Source of the DNA: CAYXEN01 sp964464035
GTDB lineage: Bacteria > Krumholzibacteriota > Krumholzibacteriia > WVZY01
Length of the DNA: 38,065 nt
Direction: 5' to 3'
Assembly: GCA_964464035.1 (NCBI GenBank)
Contig: CAYXEN010000018.1
Coordinates: 1-38,065, forward strand
Position 1 is the stretch's first letter. Each line of letters opens with the position of its first letter. Shown in pieces: positions 24,593 through 32,677 of this stretch. The notes below the pieces were generated by a model. That model worked only from the letters and a program-made list of their open reading frames with translations, was not told the origin of the DNA and searched no databases. A program made the translations under genes and the position numbers.

Positions 24593-26239
24593 TCAGCGAA
24601 GGATCAGGACCTTGCTCGAAGAAGTGAAACCGTTCGAGCGCAGGCGGATGAAATAGACGCCCTCCGAGAGTCCCCCGGCCCGGAGATCCGTGCGCCACGA
24701 GAACTCGGAGACGCCCTCATCGAGGTTCCCCTCGTAGATGCGGGCCACCTTTCTCCCGTGGACGTCGTAGGCATCGAGCTCGATCCTGGATCCCAGGGTG
24801 AGATTGGTCTTTATATGCAGCACGCCCCGACAGGGATTGGGAAACACAGTGAGCGACGGCGCCGTTTGGAGCCGGCCGTCACCCACGCCCGTCGGCGAAA
24901 TCGGTTCCCCGTAGAGTTCGACTGCTCCGGTGCCGTTCATGTTCCAGGCCCCGGCGGCGAAATCCCCCGTTCCGTCCGGATGAAACCGGAACATCCCCAG
25001 CACGGCCACCGATATTCCCAGCCCGTCGTACGAGCCCGTGCCGACGGCGGTGAAATCAGGCTGCTGATCGATGGGATAGGAACCATAGAACATGTAGACC
25101 TTGCCTTCCTGCCCTCCCGTCGCGCTGTAATTCGGAGCGCCGACTAGAAAATCGCTCAAGCCGTCCCCGTTCACGTCGCCGGAATCGATAGAGTAACCGA
25201 AATCTTCGTCCTGCACCTCCCCCGTGAGCACGCCGTCGCTCGTCCCATCCAGGGCCGCTCCCCCCAGAAAGAGATAGACCTTGCCCACGTCCGAAAACGG
25301 GAATGCATCATGATAGGGCGCGGAAACCAGTAAGTCGTCATACGAGTCTCCGTTTATGTCAGGGCAGATTTCCACTGCGAAGCCGAAGCCGTCTCCCAGC
25401 GACTCCCCGGGGATCTCGAGGTCGGGTACTGTATCCATGGGAGACCCGCCGAGATAAACGAAGGCTTTCCCCCCCCAGGGATAGAAGTCCGAATTGAGAT
25501 AGTCCCCCACCACGAGATCGTCGAAGCCGTCGCCGTTCAGATCGCCGCCGGTCGCGACGGAGCTCCCGAACCTGTCCCCCGGCGATCGGCCATGCAGGAC
25601 GAGGTCGGGGATCGAATCCATCCATCCGCCTCCATAATATACGTAGACCGCGCCCGTCGAATCCGCGCCGGGCGCACCGACGACGAGATCAGCGAAGCCG
25701 TCCCCGTTGAGATCGCCTTCCAGGGCGACACTCTCTCCGAAGCGGGCGTTCACCCGGGTCTCCCCAACTACGAGATCTTCCACGAAGTCGGGCGTCGAGC
25801 TCCCGAAATACACGCGCACCCTGCCCGGCGAACCGTTGTCCCCCGACACAGAGGATGACACGGCGAAGTCGGCCAGGCCGTCCCCGTTGAGATCGCCCCC
25901 TCCCGCAACCGTAGATCCGAACTTCTCGCCGGCGACGCCGGTCCCCGTGAGGTCGGGGATCGTATCCGCAAAGGCGCTGCCCAGATAGAGATAACACTTG
26001 CCGGCCGCGTTCCCCCCGGTGTCCTCGAGACTCGCGCCCACCAGGAGATCCACGTAGCTGTCGCCGTTCACGTCTCCGACCTTCGCTATGGAAACCCCGA
26101 ATTGATCACCTGCATTCTCACCCGGCAAGAAAGCGAGCAAGCTCACCGCCTTGCAATCCGCCGCCTCGATCGCCATGAAAGTAAACTGGGCCGCCAGGAA
26201 AAACAGGAGATTCACGAGGAAGGAACGATGTCTGGCCAA
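24593..26239 (-). CDS. Secreted seven-bladed FG-GAP (integrin-like) beta-propeller with FlgD/T9SS-type C-terminus
   Basis: A 548-residue exported protein. After the signal peptide (RHRSFLVNLLFFLAAQFTFMA), seven FG-GAP repeats follow, each with a [FL]G.S[IV] strand, a calcium loop D-[LVI]-N-G-D-[GS], and a D[LF][LAV]VG or similar strand. The seventh repeat has lost the loop (GMFRFHPDGTGDFAAG) but keeps the GAW and YG strands, so a closed propeller is likely. The last ~80 residues (FPNPCRGVLHI, DAYDVHGRKVARIY, GVYFIRLRSNG, KVLILR) are a FlgD/T9SS-type sorting domain. For the start I prefer the TTG at 26239, which has AGGGAG 6 bases upstream and a compact signal peptide. An in-frame ATG at 26263 has no ribosome site and lies 8 bases from a terminator hairpin. 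Surface binding is inferred. Confidence 0.8.
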   Translation of the reverse strand: MARHRSFLVNLLFFLAAQFTFMAIEAADCKAVSLLAFLPGENAGDQFGVSIAKVGDVNGDSYVDLLVGASLEDTGGNAAGKCYLYLGSAFADTIPDLTGTGVAGEKFGSTVAGGGDLNGDGLADFAVSSSVSGDNGSPGRVRVYFGSSTPDFVEDLVVGETRVNARFGESVALEGDLNGDGFADLVVGAPGADSTGAVYVYYGGGWMDSIPDLVLHGRSPGDRFGSSVATGGDLNGDGFDDLVVGDYLNSDFYPWGGKAFVYLGGSPMDTVPDLEIPGESLGDGFGFAVEICPDINGDSYDDLLVSAPYHDAFPFSDVGKVYLFLGGAALDGTSDGVLTGEVQDEDFGYSIDSGDVNGDGLSDFLVGAPNYSATGGQEGKVYMFYGSYPIDQQPDFTAVGTGSYDGLGISVAVLGMFRFHPDGTGDFAAGAWNMNGTGAVELYGEPISPTGVGDGRLQTAPSLTVFPNPCRGVLHIKTNLTLGSRIELDAYDVHGRKVARIYEGNLDEGVSEFSWRTDLRAGGLSEGVYFIRLRSNGFTSSSKVLILR

Positions 26240-26270
26240 AGCTGTCTCCCTTGCTGCATGCATGAACGAA

Positions 26271-26311
26271 AGAGAGCCGAGGGCACTTCGCAGTGCGCGA
26301 CCCGGCTCTCT
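26271..26311 (-). terminator. Terminator of the 154-residue secreted protein gene
   Basis: AGAGAGCCG (26271-26279) pairs perfectly with CGGCTCTCT (26303-26311), with a nested GCACT/AGTGC stem in the loop. On the minus strand it follows the stop at 26327 and is followed by TTCGTTC. It stands directly before the FG-GAP gene, so that gene depends on read-through or an unseen promoter. Confidence 0.6.
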
Positions 26312-26326
26312 CCTTGAAAATAGATC

Positions 26327-26791
26327 CTACTCGTAAACGGACTTGATCTCACCCCAGCTGGCCTTCTCCGTAGGTGAAGGGCCCTTGAGGTTCTCGAATC
26401 CGATTACGTTACCCGCAGCGTCGATCGTCACGGTTGCGCACGCCGTATCCGATGCCTGCCCCATGGTCGCAGTGATGCACAGCGTATAAGTGCCGGCGGG
26501 AACCACTGGAGGAATCGGAAGATCGCAATCCTTGACAAAAGGCTTGTCGGCGGGCATGTATACCGCCAACTGGCCCTGGCCGAGGGGCGTGGAATCCTTC
26601 TCGAAGCTGATCGAAAAAGTGACGAGACCAGGCTCGGTACCGCAGTTCAAGGCGTAAAAATACACGCTCAAGGTGGTTCCGCCCACGATCTGCGCGCCGA
26701 GGTCTACATCGACACAATCGGCTGCGAGTGCACTGCCGGACAAGAGGGCGAGAACGAAAAGGACAGCTATGATACTGGCGCCTTTTCTCAT
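26327..26791 (-). CDS. Small secreted beta-rich protein with C-terminal WGxxKSxYE tag
   Basis: A 154-residue exported protein I do not recognise. The signal peptide MRKGASIIAVLFVLALLSGSALA is followed by a short beta-sandwich-like domain with five cysteines (ADC, LNCG, KDC, TLC, TAC), where the strands SVYFYALNCG, VTFSISF and TYTLCITATM suggest an immunoglobulin-like fold. It ends SPTEKASWGEIKSVYE, whose last 15 residues match the end of the DSFFD-repeat protein at 8 positions, with conservative changes elsewhere. The ATG has a GGGGGA ribosome site 6 bases upstream. It has its own good promoter and terminator, so it is a single-gene unit. Function unknown. Confidence 0.8.
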   Translation of the reverse strand: MRKGASIIAVLFVLALLSGSALAADCVDVDLGAQIVGGTTLSVYFYALNCGTEPGLVTFSISFEKDSTPLGQGQLAVYMPADKPFVKDCDLPIPPVVPAGTYTLCITATMGQASDTACATVTIDAAGNVIGFENLKGPSPTEKASWGEIKSVYE

Positions 26792-26852
26792 GCTTGGTCC
26801 CCCTTCCTTGTTGGTGCAGGTACACTTTTAGAGGTTTGATTGTTAGCTATTG

Positions 26853-26881
26853 ATTCTACTATACTTATTGATATTAGTCAA
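26853..26881 (-). promoter_or_regulatory. Promoter of the 154-residue secreted protein gene
   Basis: On the minus strand TTGACT (26876-26881), exactly 17 bases, TAGAAT (26853-26858), in an AT-rich stretch about 60 bases before the ATG at 26791. Confidence 0.6.
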
Positions 26882-26883
26882 GG

Positions 26884-26927
26884 AAAAACCCGCTCCTCGG
26901 CTTCTTTTCCCGTACGCGCGCAGCGGG
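26884..26927 (-). terminator. Possible terminator of the RND efflux operon
   Basis: On the minus strand CCCGCT (26927-26922) and AGCGGG (26894-26889) flank a 27-base loop and are followed at once by TTTTT (26888-26884). The stem is short but the T run is well placed, 9 bases after the RND pump stop codon and just before the next gene's promoter. Confidence 0.45.
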
Positions 26928-26935
26928 AGCCAGAC

Positions 26936-29900
26936 CTATTTCTCGCCTTTCGGATGCCCAAACATGACGGCCAGCGTCGGCACGATTATCAGCGTGGCGC
27001 ACACGGAGGTCACCAACCCCCCGATTACCGTAACCGCAAAAGGCTGGAATATCCGGGAGCCGCCGCTCATTCCCATTGCCGCGGGCAAGAGCGCCGCTAT
27101 CGTCGTGAGCGTGGTCAACAGAATCGGCCTCAGGCGTACGGAAGCAGCGGAAAGCATGGCTTCCATGGCAGTCTTTCCGGCGGCCGCCTGCCTGTTGGCG
27201 AAGTCCACGAGGACGATCCCGTTGTTTACGGCTATACCCGCGAGCGTCACCGCTCCCATGCCTACCGATACATCAAGCCCCTCCCTGGTTACGAAAAGAG
27301 CGATGAACGCTCCGGCCAGCGCCAGCGGAACAGTTACAAGGATGATAAGAGGTTGCAGCCAAGACCCGAATTGCATCGCCATGATGAGGTAAATCAGGAA
27401 TACGGCGCAGGCCACGGCAAAAAACACTTCGGTCGCCGACTTGATGAGAACCTTGTACTGCCCGCTGAATTCGATACTGTAATCCCCGGGCATGCCGATG
27501 GACGCGAACTTTTTCCTGAGGCGTGACACAATTCCAGGGATGTTTCCATCGACTTCGGCAACGAGGGTGACCTCCCGCTGGCCGTTCAGCCGAGTAATCG
27601 CTGCCGGAGTCTGGTTGATCCGCACATCGGCAACACCCTGCAGCGGCACTGCGGCACCATCAGCCGTGAGCACCGGCAGCCGGTGAAGCGAGTCGAGGTC
27701 GAGGAGCTTGCCCGCATCGAGCTTGACCATCACCGCAACATCTTCATTCTGCCGGATGATCCTCGTCGCCTCGATGCCCAAGTTGCTCGCCTGCAAAGCG
27801 GCAAAGATATCCTCGGGTTCCATTCCCAATTGCGCCGCGCGCGCGTAATCGACGCGGACATCGATCTCGGACGCCTTCACTTTCGTGTTGTTCACCACGT
27901 TGGAAACAGCCGGGTCTTCCGATAGGGTTTTCTCGACCCGATCCGCCAGCGAGGCCAGCTCTTCCGTGTCGGGACCGTATATGGTGACGCCGAAGAATGC
28001 CGGCAGCCCGGAGAAACTTTCATCTATCTTCTCCTGGGTCGGCTGGTGGTAAAGCAAAACAACGCCGTCTAGCCTGGAATACGCCTTCTTGAGCGAAGCA
28101 GTTATCCCGGAGGCTGAACGATCGCGCTCGTTCTTGGGCTTCAGCTTGATTAGCAATTCTCCCTTGTTGACACCCTCTATCTGATAGCCGCTTTTCGGCG
28201 AGCCCGTCCTCCTGTAGACGCACGAAACGCCCGGAGTTGAGAGGGCGACTCGTTCGATTGTGCGCCCTATGCGATCGCTCTCTTCGAGCGAGGTGCCGGG
28301 CGGCATCACGTACTCGACTAGGATCGTGCCCTCGTCGATGGGCGGAAGGAGCGATACCTTGTCGGACAAGACTGTGACGCCGGCCAGGCCGAGAAATATT
28401 ATCGCCGCGCTTATCACCGCCCGCCTGTGCCTGAAGGCGGATGCCAACTCAGCCTGGAGCAGTTCGTCCAGGCGGTGAAGCAGCCTGTCCCCGAGAAACC
28501 CTCCCCTCTGGAATACGGCCTTTCTGCTGCGACTGAAAAGGAGCGGTACGAGTGTCAAGGACAGGATCAGGGAAACAACGAGTGCGGTACTCACAGCCAG
28601 ACCGAACGGTTTCAAGAAAAGCCCCGCTATGCCGGTCACAATGACCAGCGGCAAGAAAGCCGCAACCGTAGTAAAGGTGCCGGACGCGTCGGGGCCCGCT
28701 ATCTCCGCCGCGCCGACGATGCTGGCCGATACCGTGTCGAAAGACAGTCTCCCGTGGCGATGGATGTTTTCCGCAACAACTATGGCGTCGTCGACTATCA
28801 CGCCGATGGCAAGGGCCAGCGCCGTCATCGTAATCACGTTGAAGCTCATGCCGAACAGTCGCATCACCGCTATCGTGACGAGGAGGGCCAGGGGGATGGT
28901 GAGTGCCACTATCATGGTCGGACGCATGTGGCCGAGGAAAAAGTAGAGCACCAGGACGGCAAGCACCGCGCCTATGATAAGGTCCTGGACGATCTCGTGC
29001 TGCGATTCTCGAATGATTTCCGACTGGTCATAGAACTTCTTCACGGATGAACCCGCCGGAAGGAGACGTCGAAGGCCGGCCAGTTCCTTATCCACGTTCG
29101 ACACTACGTTGACGGTACTCGCGCCGGGTTGTTTGTGCACGACCAGTGCTACCGCGGGTACGCCGTCGCCGTGCACAACGTAGTGTCTTGGAGCTCGGCC
29201 TTCGTGAATGTACGAAATCGAGCCGAGAAGAACCGACCGCTCGCCGTCTTTCAGGACAGGCAGGGAACGGAGATCTTCAATGGTCTTCAGCCTGGCATCG
29301 CCGCGCACAAGATACTCACGACCGGAACGACCAATGAAACCCGCCACCGCATTCACGTTGTGATTCCTGAGAATCGCCATGATCTCCGTCAGGGAAACAT
29401 GAAGCCTCGCCAAAGCCTCCGGCCGGAGCTCGACATAGAAAGCCCGCCGGTCGCCTCCCATGACGTCCACGGACGACACGCCGGGTATACTCATCAGGCG
29501 ACCCGCAATATCATGGCGGACCTTGTTGCCGAGAGCCACGGGGTCTCCGGCACCGTAGACCAGGTAGCCGCAGACCTCCTGGAGCGTCGTGCCGATGTTT
29601 TCGAGCCTGGGATTCACCCCGGCGGGAAGCGTGTTTTTCAGACGTGCCAGTCGGGCCTGGACAAGTTGCCTCGCGTCACGGACCGCGGTTCCCCAACTGA
29701 ATTCTATCGTAACCTGCGAGAGGCCCTGAACGGAAGTCGAGGCGACGCGCTTCACGTCCGGAATCGTGCGCATCTCGTCCTCGATCGGCCTGGAAACAAG
29801 CATCTCCATATCTTCCGGAGCCGCGCCGGGGTAGTGTGTGATGATGTTTATCACGGGCACCTCGAGACCAGGAAAGAGATCCACGGGCATGTGCCACAGG

Positions 29901-29986
29901 GCATAGACGCCCATGATACCGGCAAGCGCAACTACAAGGGCCGTAGCTGAGGGGTACTTGATGACCAACTCAAGGAAACTACGCAT
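26936..29986 (-). CDS. RND-family efflux pump, inner-membrane transporter (AcrB/CusA-like)
   Basis: A 1016-residue proton-driven exporter of normal RND length. The first membrane helix (residues ~12-30) leads into the porter region (FPGLEVPVINIITHYPGAAPEDME; SRPIEDEMRTIPDVKRVASTS). The second helix block contains the proton-relay GVIVDDAIVVAENIHRH. A repeat of both halves follows (VRKKFASIG, then helices with GIVLVDFANRQ). The VDDAIVVAEN form is that of drug-type pumps, whereas the GLSQVTIEF segment resembles heavy-metal pumps, so the substrate class is undecided. The start overlaps the adaptor's stop by one base (TGATG). It is the last gene of a response regulator, kinase, TolC-like, adaptor, pump series on one strand. 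Confidence 0.9.
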   Translation of the reverse strand: MRSFLELVIKYPSATALVVALAGIMGVYALWHMPVDLFPGLEVPVINIITHYPGAAPEDMEMLVSRPIEDEMRTIPDVKRVASTSVQGLSQVTIEFSWGTAVRDARQLVQARLARLKNTLPAGVNPRLENIGTTLQEVCGYLVYGAGDPVALGNKVRHDIAGRLMSIPGVSSVDVMGGDRRAFYVELRPEALARLHVSLTEIMAILRNHNVNAVAGFIGRSGREYLVRGDARLKTIEDLRSLPVLKDGERSVLLGSISYIHEGRAPRHYVVHGDGVPAVALVVHKQPGASTVNVVSNVDKELAGLRRLLPAGSSVKKFYDQSEIIRESQHEIVQDLIIGAVLAVLVLYFFLGHMRPTMIVALTIPLALLVTIAVMRLFGMSFNVITMTALALAIGVIVDDAIVVAENIHRHGRLSFDTVSASIVGAAEIAGPDASGTFTTVAAFLPLVIVTGIAGLFLKPFGLAVSTALVVSLILSLTLVPLLFSRSRKAVFQRGGFLGDRLLHRLDELLQAELASAFRHRRAVISAAIIFLGLAGVTVLSDKVSLLPPIDEGTILVEYVMPPGTSLEESDRIGRTIERVALSTPGVSCVYRRTGSPKSGYQIEGVNKGELLIKLKPKNERDRSASGITASLKKAYSRLDGVVLLYHQPTQEKIDESFSGLPAFFGVTIYGPDTEELASLADRVEKTLSEDPAVSNVVNNTKVKASEIDVRVDYARAAQLGMEPEDIFAALQASNLGIEATRIIRQNEDVAVMVKLDAGKLLDLDSLHRLPVLTADGAAVPLQGVADVRINQTPAAITRLNGQREVTLVAEVDGNIPGIVSRLRKKFASIGMPGDYSIEFSGQYKVLIKSATEVFFAVACAVFLIYLIMAMQFGSWLQPLIILVTVPLALAGAFIALFVTREGLDVSVGMGAVTLAGIAVNNGIVLVDFANRQAAAGKTAMEAMLSAASVRLRPILLTTLTTIAALLPAAMGMSGGSRIFQPFAVTVIGGLVTSVCATLIIVPTLAVMFGHPKGEK

Positions 29987-31074
29987 CAGTCCGCCACCCT
30001 GTAAGTCTTCCTGAAGCCCTTGTAGAAAAGCTCATAGGCGCCGCTCACCACTACCTCGTCCTCTTGCGAAACGCCTGAGACGATCTCGATCCACCCGTCC
30101 GACGTGAACCCGGTCTTTACGGTGCGCCTCTCGTATCCCCGCGGCCCTTTCACGAAGACGCACGCACGTTCGTGATCATCCCGGACAACCGCATCCGATG
30201 GCACCGCAAGCACTCCTTCGCTTACTGCAAGCACGACGTCACCGCTTACCGTTTCGCCGGGGCTGCATCGACTGTCGATATCTCCGCCCTCTATCCACGC
30301 GATCGTGGCCCCCTCGGCGGTTCGCTCAGGCAGCACTTTGCCGACTATGCCTTGGAAGTCCGCGCCGGATATCGTACGCCCCGTAACTTCCCTGCCCCGC
30401 AGGGAAACCCCTGATGGAGGGAAAAGGTATGCCACGATGCGAACGTTCCGCGATATCACGTCGGCAAGATGTCTTCCCTTCTCCACCTCCTGCCCGGCAA
30501 ACACCTGTCGGTTCGTGAACACCCCGTCAATAGGCGCGCGGATGGAGACGGCGTCTTGAAAAGCTGCCAGTTCCTGCCTGGCGGCGGCGAGTTCACCGCC
30601 AAGCCTTGCGAGACTTTCTTGGGCTGTTTGAAGTTCCTCGCGCTTGGCCACCTTCTCGACTACCGAAATCCGCCTCGCCTTCACTATGCTGCGGGCGAGA
30701 GCGACGCGTTTCTCCAGGCTTGCTACGCGTTGGCTGAGAGTTTCCAGCTTACTCGTTACGCGCGGACCGCCGAGAACGAGCAGCAGAGCACCCCGCTTCA
30801 CAAGCGACGCATCCTCGACTTTCACGGCGGTCACACGTCCGGGAACCAAGGCTGTGAGGCTCACGGGGTTCTTGCTCTCGACCGTGCCGAACCATGCCAA
30901 TCGCTCGGAGAAATCCCGTCGCCTGGGATGTTCCGTCTTCGGCGTGGCCACGGCGGCCGGCTCCGAGGCTGCCGCCGGCTTGCGCCCGGATTGCAGGCGC
31001 ACAAGCCACGCCACTCCACCCAGGAGCAATAGCACGCCTAGCACGGTTGACATTCTTACTACGCACCTTTTCAT
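29986..31074 (-). CDS. RND efflux periplasmic adaptor (membrane fusion protein)
   Basis: A 362-residue HlyD/AcrA-type adaptor linking the pump to the outer-membrane channel. The N-terminal anchor (about residues 10-24) is followed by a split lipoyl-like domain (NPVSLTALVPGRVTAV; IRAPIDGVFTNRQVFAGQEV), with a coiled-coil hairpin between (about residues 125-190, e.g. LSQRVASLEKRVALARS), then beta-barrel and membrane-proximal parts (VPSDAVV; VSGVSQEDEVVVSGAYEL). The ATG at 31074 has GGAGG 7 bases upstream; a longer frame to 31155 overlaps the preceding gene and lacks a ribosome site. It lies 25 bases after the TolC-like gene and overlaps the pump gene by one base, indicating one transcript. Confidence 0.9.
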   Translation of the reverse strand: MKRCVVRMSTVLGVLLLLGGVAWLVRLQSGRKPAAASEPAAVATPKTEHPRRRDFSERLAWFGTVESKNPVSLTALVPGRVTAVKVEDASLVKRGALLLVLGGPRVTSKLETLSQRVASLEKRVALARSIVKARRISVVEKVAKREELQTAQESLARLGGELAAARQELAAFQDAVSIRAPIDGVFTNRQVFAGQEVEKGRHLADVISRNVRIVAYLFPPSGVSLRGREVTGRTISGADFQGIVGKVLPERTAEGATIAWIEGGDIDSRCSPGETVSGDVVLAVSEGVLAVPSDAVVRDDHERACVFVKGPRGYERRTVKTGFTSDGWIEIVSGVSQEDEVVVSGAYELFYKGFRKTYRVAD

Positions 31075-31099
31075 TTGCGTGCCTCCGACATTGATTCCA

Positions 31100-32503
31100 T
31101 CAGCGTATTTGCCGCGAACATTCATCCCCGGTGAAGATATACCGGCCCGAAGCAACCTCGAGGGCGATTGCCAGATCCGAGAGCCTTCGTTGCAACGCCG
31201 TCCTGTCGAGCTCCATCTCGTATAGCCGCACCAATGCCCGGTGGTAATCCAAGATGCTTGCCCTGCCCTCGTCCGAAGCTTTCCGATAACGTTCGGCTGT
31301 GTTTTCGATTACCCCGATCGACTTGTCGATGTTTTCGATTTGTCGTGCCGTGGAGTTCAACTGCTCCTCTATCCTGGCCACATCGGCCCGTGCCTCGAAC
31401 AATCGAGCGGCGTACTCGTCGAAAAGCCGCTTCCGGCTCGCCTGCTCCAAGGCTATGCGTCCCTGGTTCCGGTCGAAAAGCGGGATCGAAATACTCACGC
31501 CGGATCCGGAAGTCTGAACGCCGTCGGTATCTCTTGCGGAGATAAGAGCGATCTTGATTTTCGGAAATTGAGACCGAACCGCAGCACGAAGGCGCGCTTC
31601 CTGGCACTCATAACCGAAGCGCAGAGCCAGGATGTCAAGCCGCCTCCTGTCGATGTCGCCGCACAGTTCCTGCACTGAAGGAATTCCATGCACCTCAATC
31701 GGGCGGATGCCCTTTTCCAGCTTTACGATCCTGTCGGCGGGCAGGCCCAGGATGCGGTCGAGCTCGAGGCGCTCCGTATCCCTCTCAGCGCGGGCCTGCA
31801 TGACGCGCGCCCTTGCTTCACGCAGCGCTTCTCCGGCGGCGGCCAACCCGGCGGCCGTCTCCATCCCCGACTCGACTCGGCGTTTCGCGACCCGGAAAGA
31901 GCGCTCGCGAACATCCATCATCTTTTCGGCAACGCCTAGACGCTTCGCGGCGGCGAGTATCCGGTAGACGCGAAGTTTCGCCGCCTCGGCCACCTGCCAT
32001 TCTTTCCACGCCACCTCGAGATCGATCGATCTTGCACGCGAATGAGCTGCATCCATGCGGGCGCCCCTTGCCACCAGTGAAGTCACATCCCAGTCGACCT
32101 TCAAATCGTAGGCGTCGACCTTGCCGCTCGCACCACCTCCCACCGGAGCCTCAACGGAGTACGATACCCGGGGATCGGGAAGGATTCGGGCCTGAAGAAG
32201 CTGGGCGGCGGCAAGACCTTTCCTGTCTCGATCAGCCCTCAACAGCGGATTGGCTATCACGGCGAGAATCGCCGCCTCATCGGGAGACAAACCGTCGCTT
32301 TCGTCGAAGGGAACGGGCTCGAGGATGGGATGCTTGATGGAAGCGGCTTGCACGCGGATCTCATCGGCGCCGGGCACGGCGAGCCTGCGGTTCACTTCAT
32401 CCCTTGCGATCGGCATCGGCTTGTACTTTGCGCAACCACCGGCAACGGCGACGGGAAGAAGCAAACTCATCGCCAGCGCTTTCAGCCCGGTTGGAAACGA
32501 CAT
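31100..32503 (-). CDS. TolC-like outer-membrane efflux lipoprotein
   Basis: A 467-residue outer-membrane channel subunit. A signal peptide ending VAGGC (lipobox, Cys about residue 24) indicates lipidation, as in the OprM/CusC branch. The rest is mainly long amphipathic helices with the duplicated TolC pattern: LSPDEAAILAVIANPLLRADRD, QLLQARILPDPRV and VDWDVTSLVARGARMDAAHSRA in the first half, and LRAAVRSQFPKIKIAL, GSGVSISIPLFDRNQGRIA in the second. The ATG at 32503 has AAGGGGA 8 bases upstream. The gene opens the exporter block; the 174 bases between it and the kinase hold a possible regulator site at 32649-32664. Confidence 0.88.
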   Translation of the reverse strand: MSFPTGLKALAMSLLLPVAVAGGCAKYKPMPIARDEVNRRLAVPGADEIRVQAASIKHPILEPVPFDESDGLSPDEAAILAVIANPLLRADRDRKGLAAAQLLQARILPDPRVSYSVEAPVGGGASGKVDAYDLKVDWDVTSLVARGARMDAAHSRARSIDLEVAWKEWQVAEAAKLRVYRILAAAKRLGVAEKMMDVRERSFRVAKRRVESGMETAAGLAAAGEALREARARVMQARAERDTERLELDRILGLPADRIVKLEKGIRPIEVHGIPSVQELCGDIDRRRLDILALRFGYECQEARLRAAVRSQFPKIKIALISARDTDGVQTSGSGVSISIPLFDRNQGRIALEQASRKRLFDEYAARLFEARADVARIEEQLNSTARQIENIDKSIGVIENTAERYRKASDEGRASILDYHRALVRLYEMELDRTALQRRLSDLAIALEVASGRYIFTGDECSRQIR

Positions 32504-32648
32504 GGGCGGATCCCCTTTCCATGGATACCGAGAAATCGCTGCAGGCTCCGCCCGCCACACCGACCTTCACTTCCCTCAGCCGCCTGCGTCCGACCCGGTG
32601 ACACAGCATAAATCTAACCATCCTCTGTTACCGGAGGCTGACCCCAGA

Positions 32649-32664
32649 ATTACCTTTTTGTAAT
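32649..32664. promoter_or_regulatory. Possible response-regulator site upstream of the efflux operon
   Basis: ATTAC-CTTTTT-GTAAT is a 5-bp-arm inverted repeat in the 174-base gap between the kinase stop and the TolC-like start. On the coding strand a further GGTAAC lies about 20 bases on, followed by TAGATT, a possible -10. OmpR-family regulators bind such AT-rich half sites; assignment to the adjacent regulator is inference. Confidence 0.35.
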
Positions 32665-32677
32665 CTTGATGATCGGG

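Noticed and set aside
26936..29986. Firm assignment of the pump as a copper/zinc exporter (CusA/CzcA)
   Set aside because: The proton-relay segment VDDAIVVAEN is of drug-exporter type and the metal-binding Met positions cannot be verified by eye, so only RND family is claimed.
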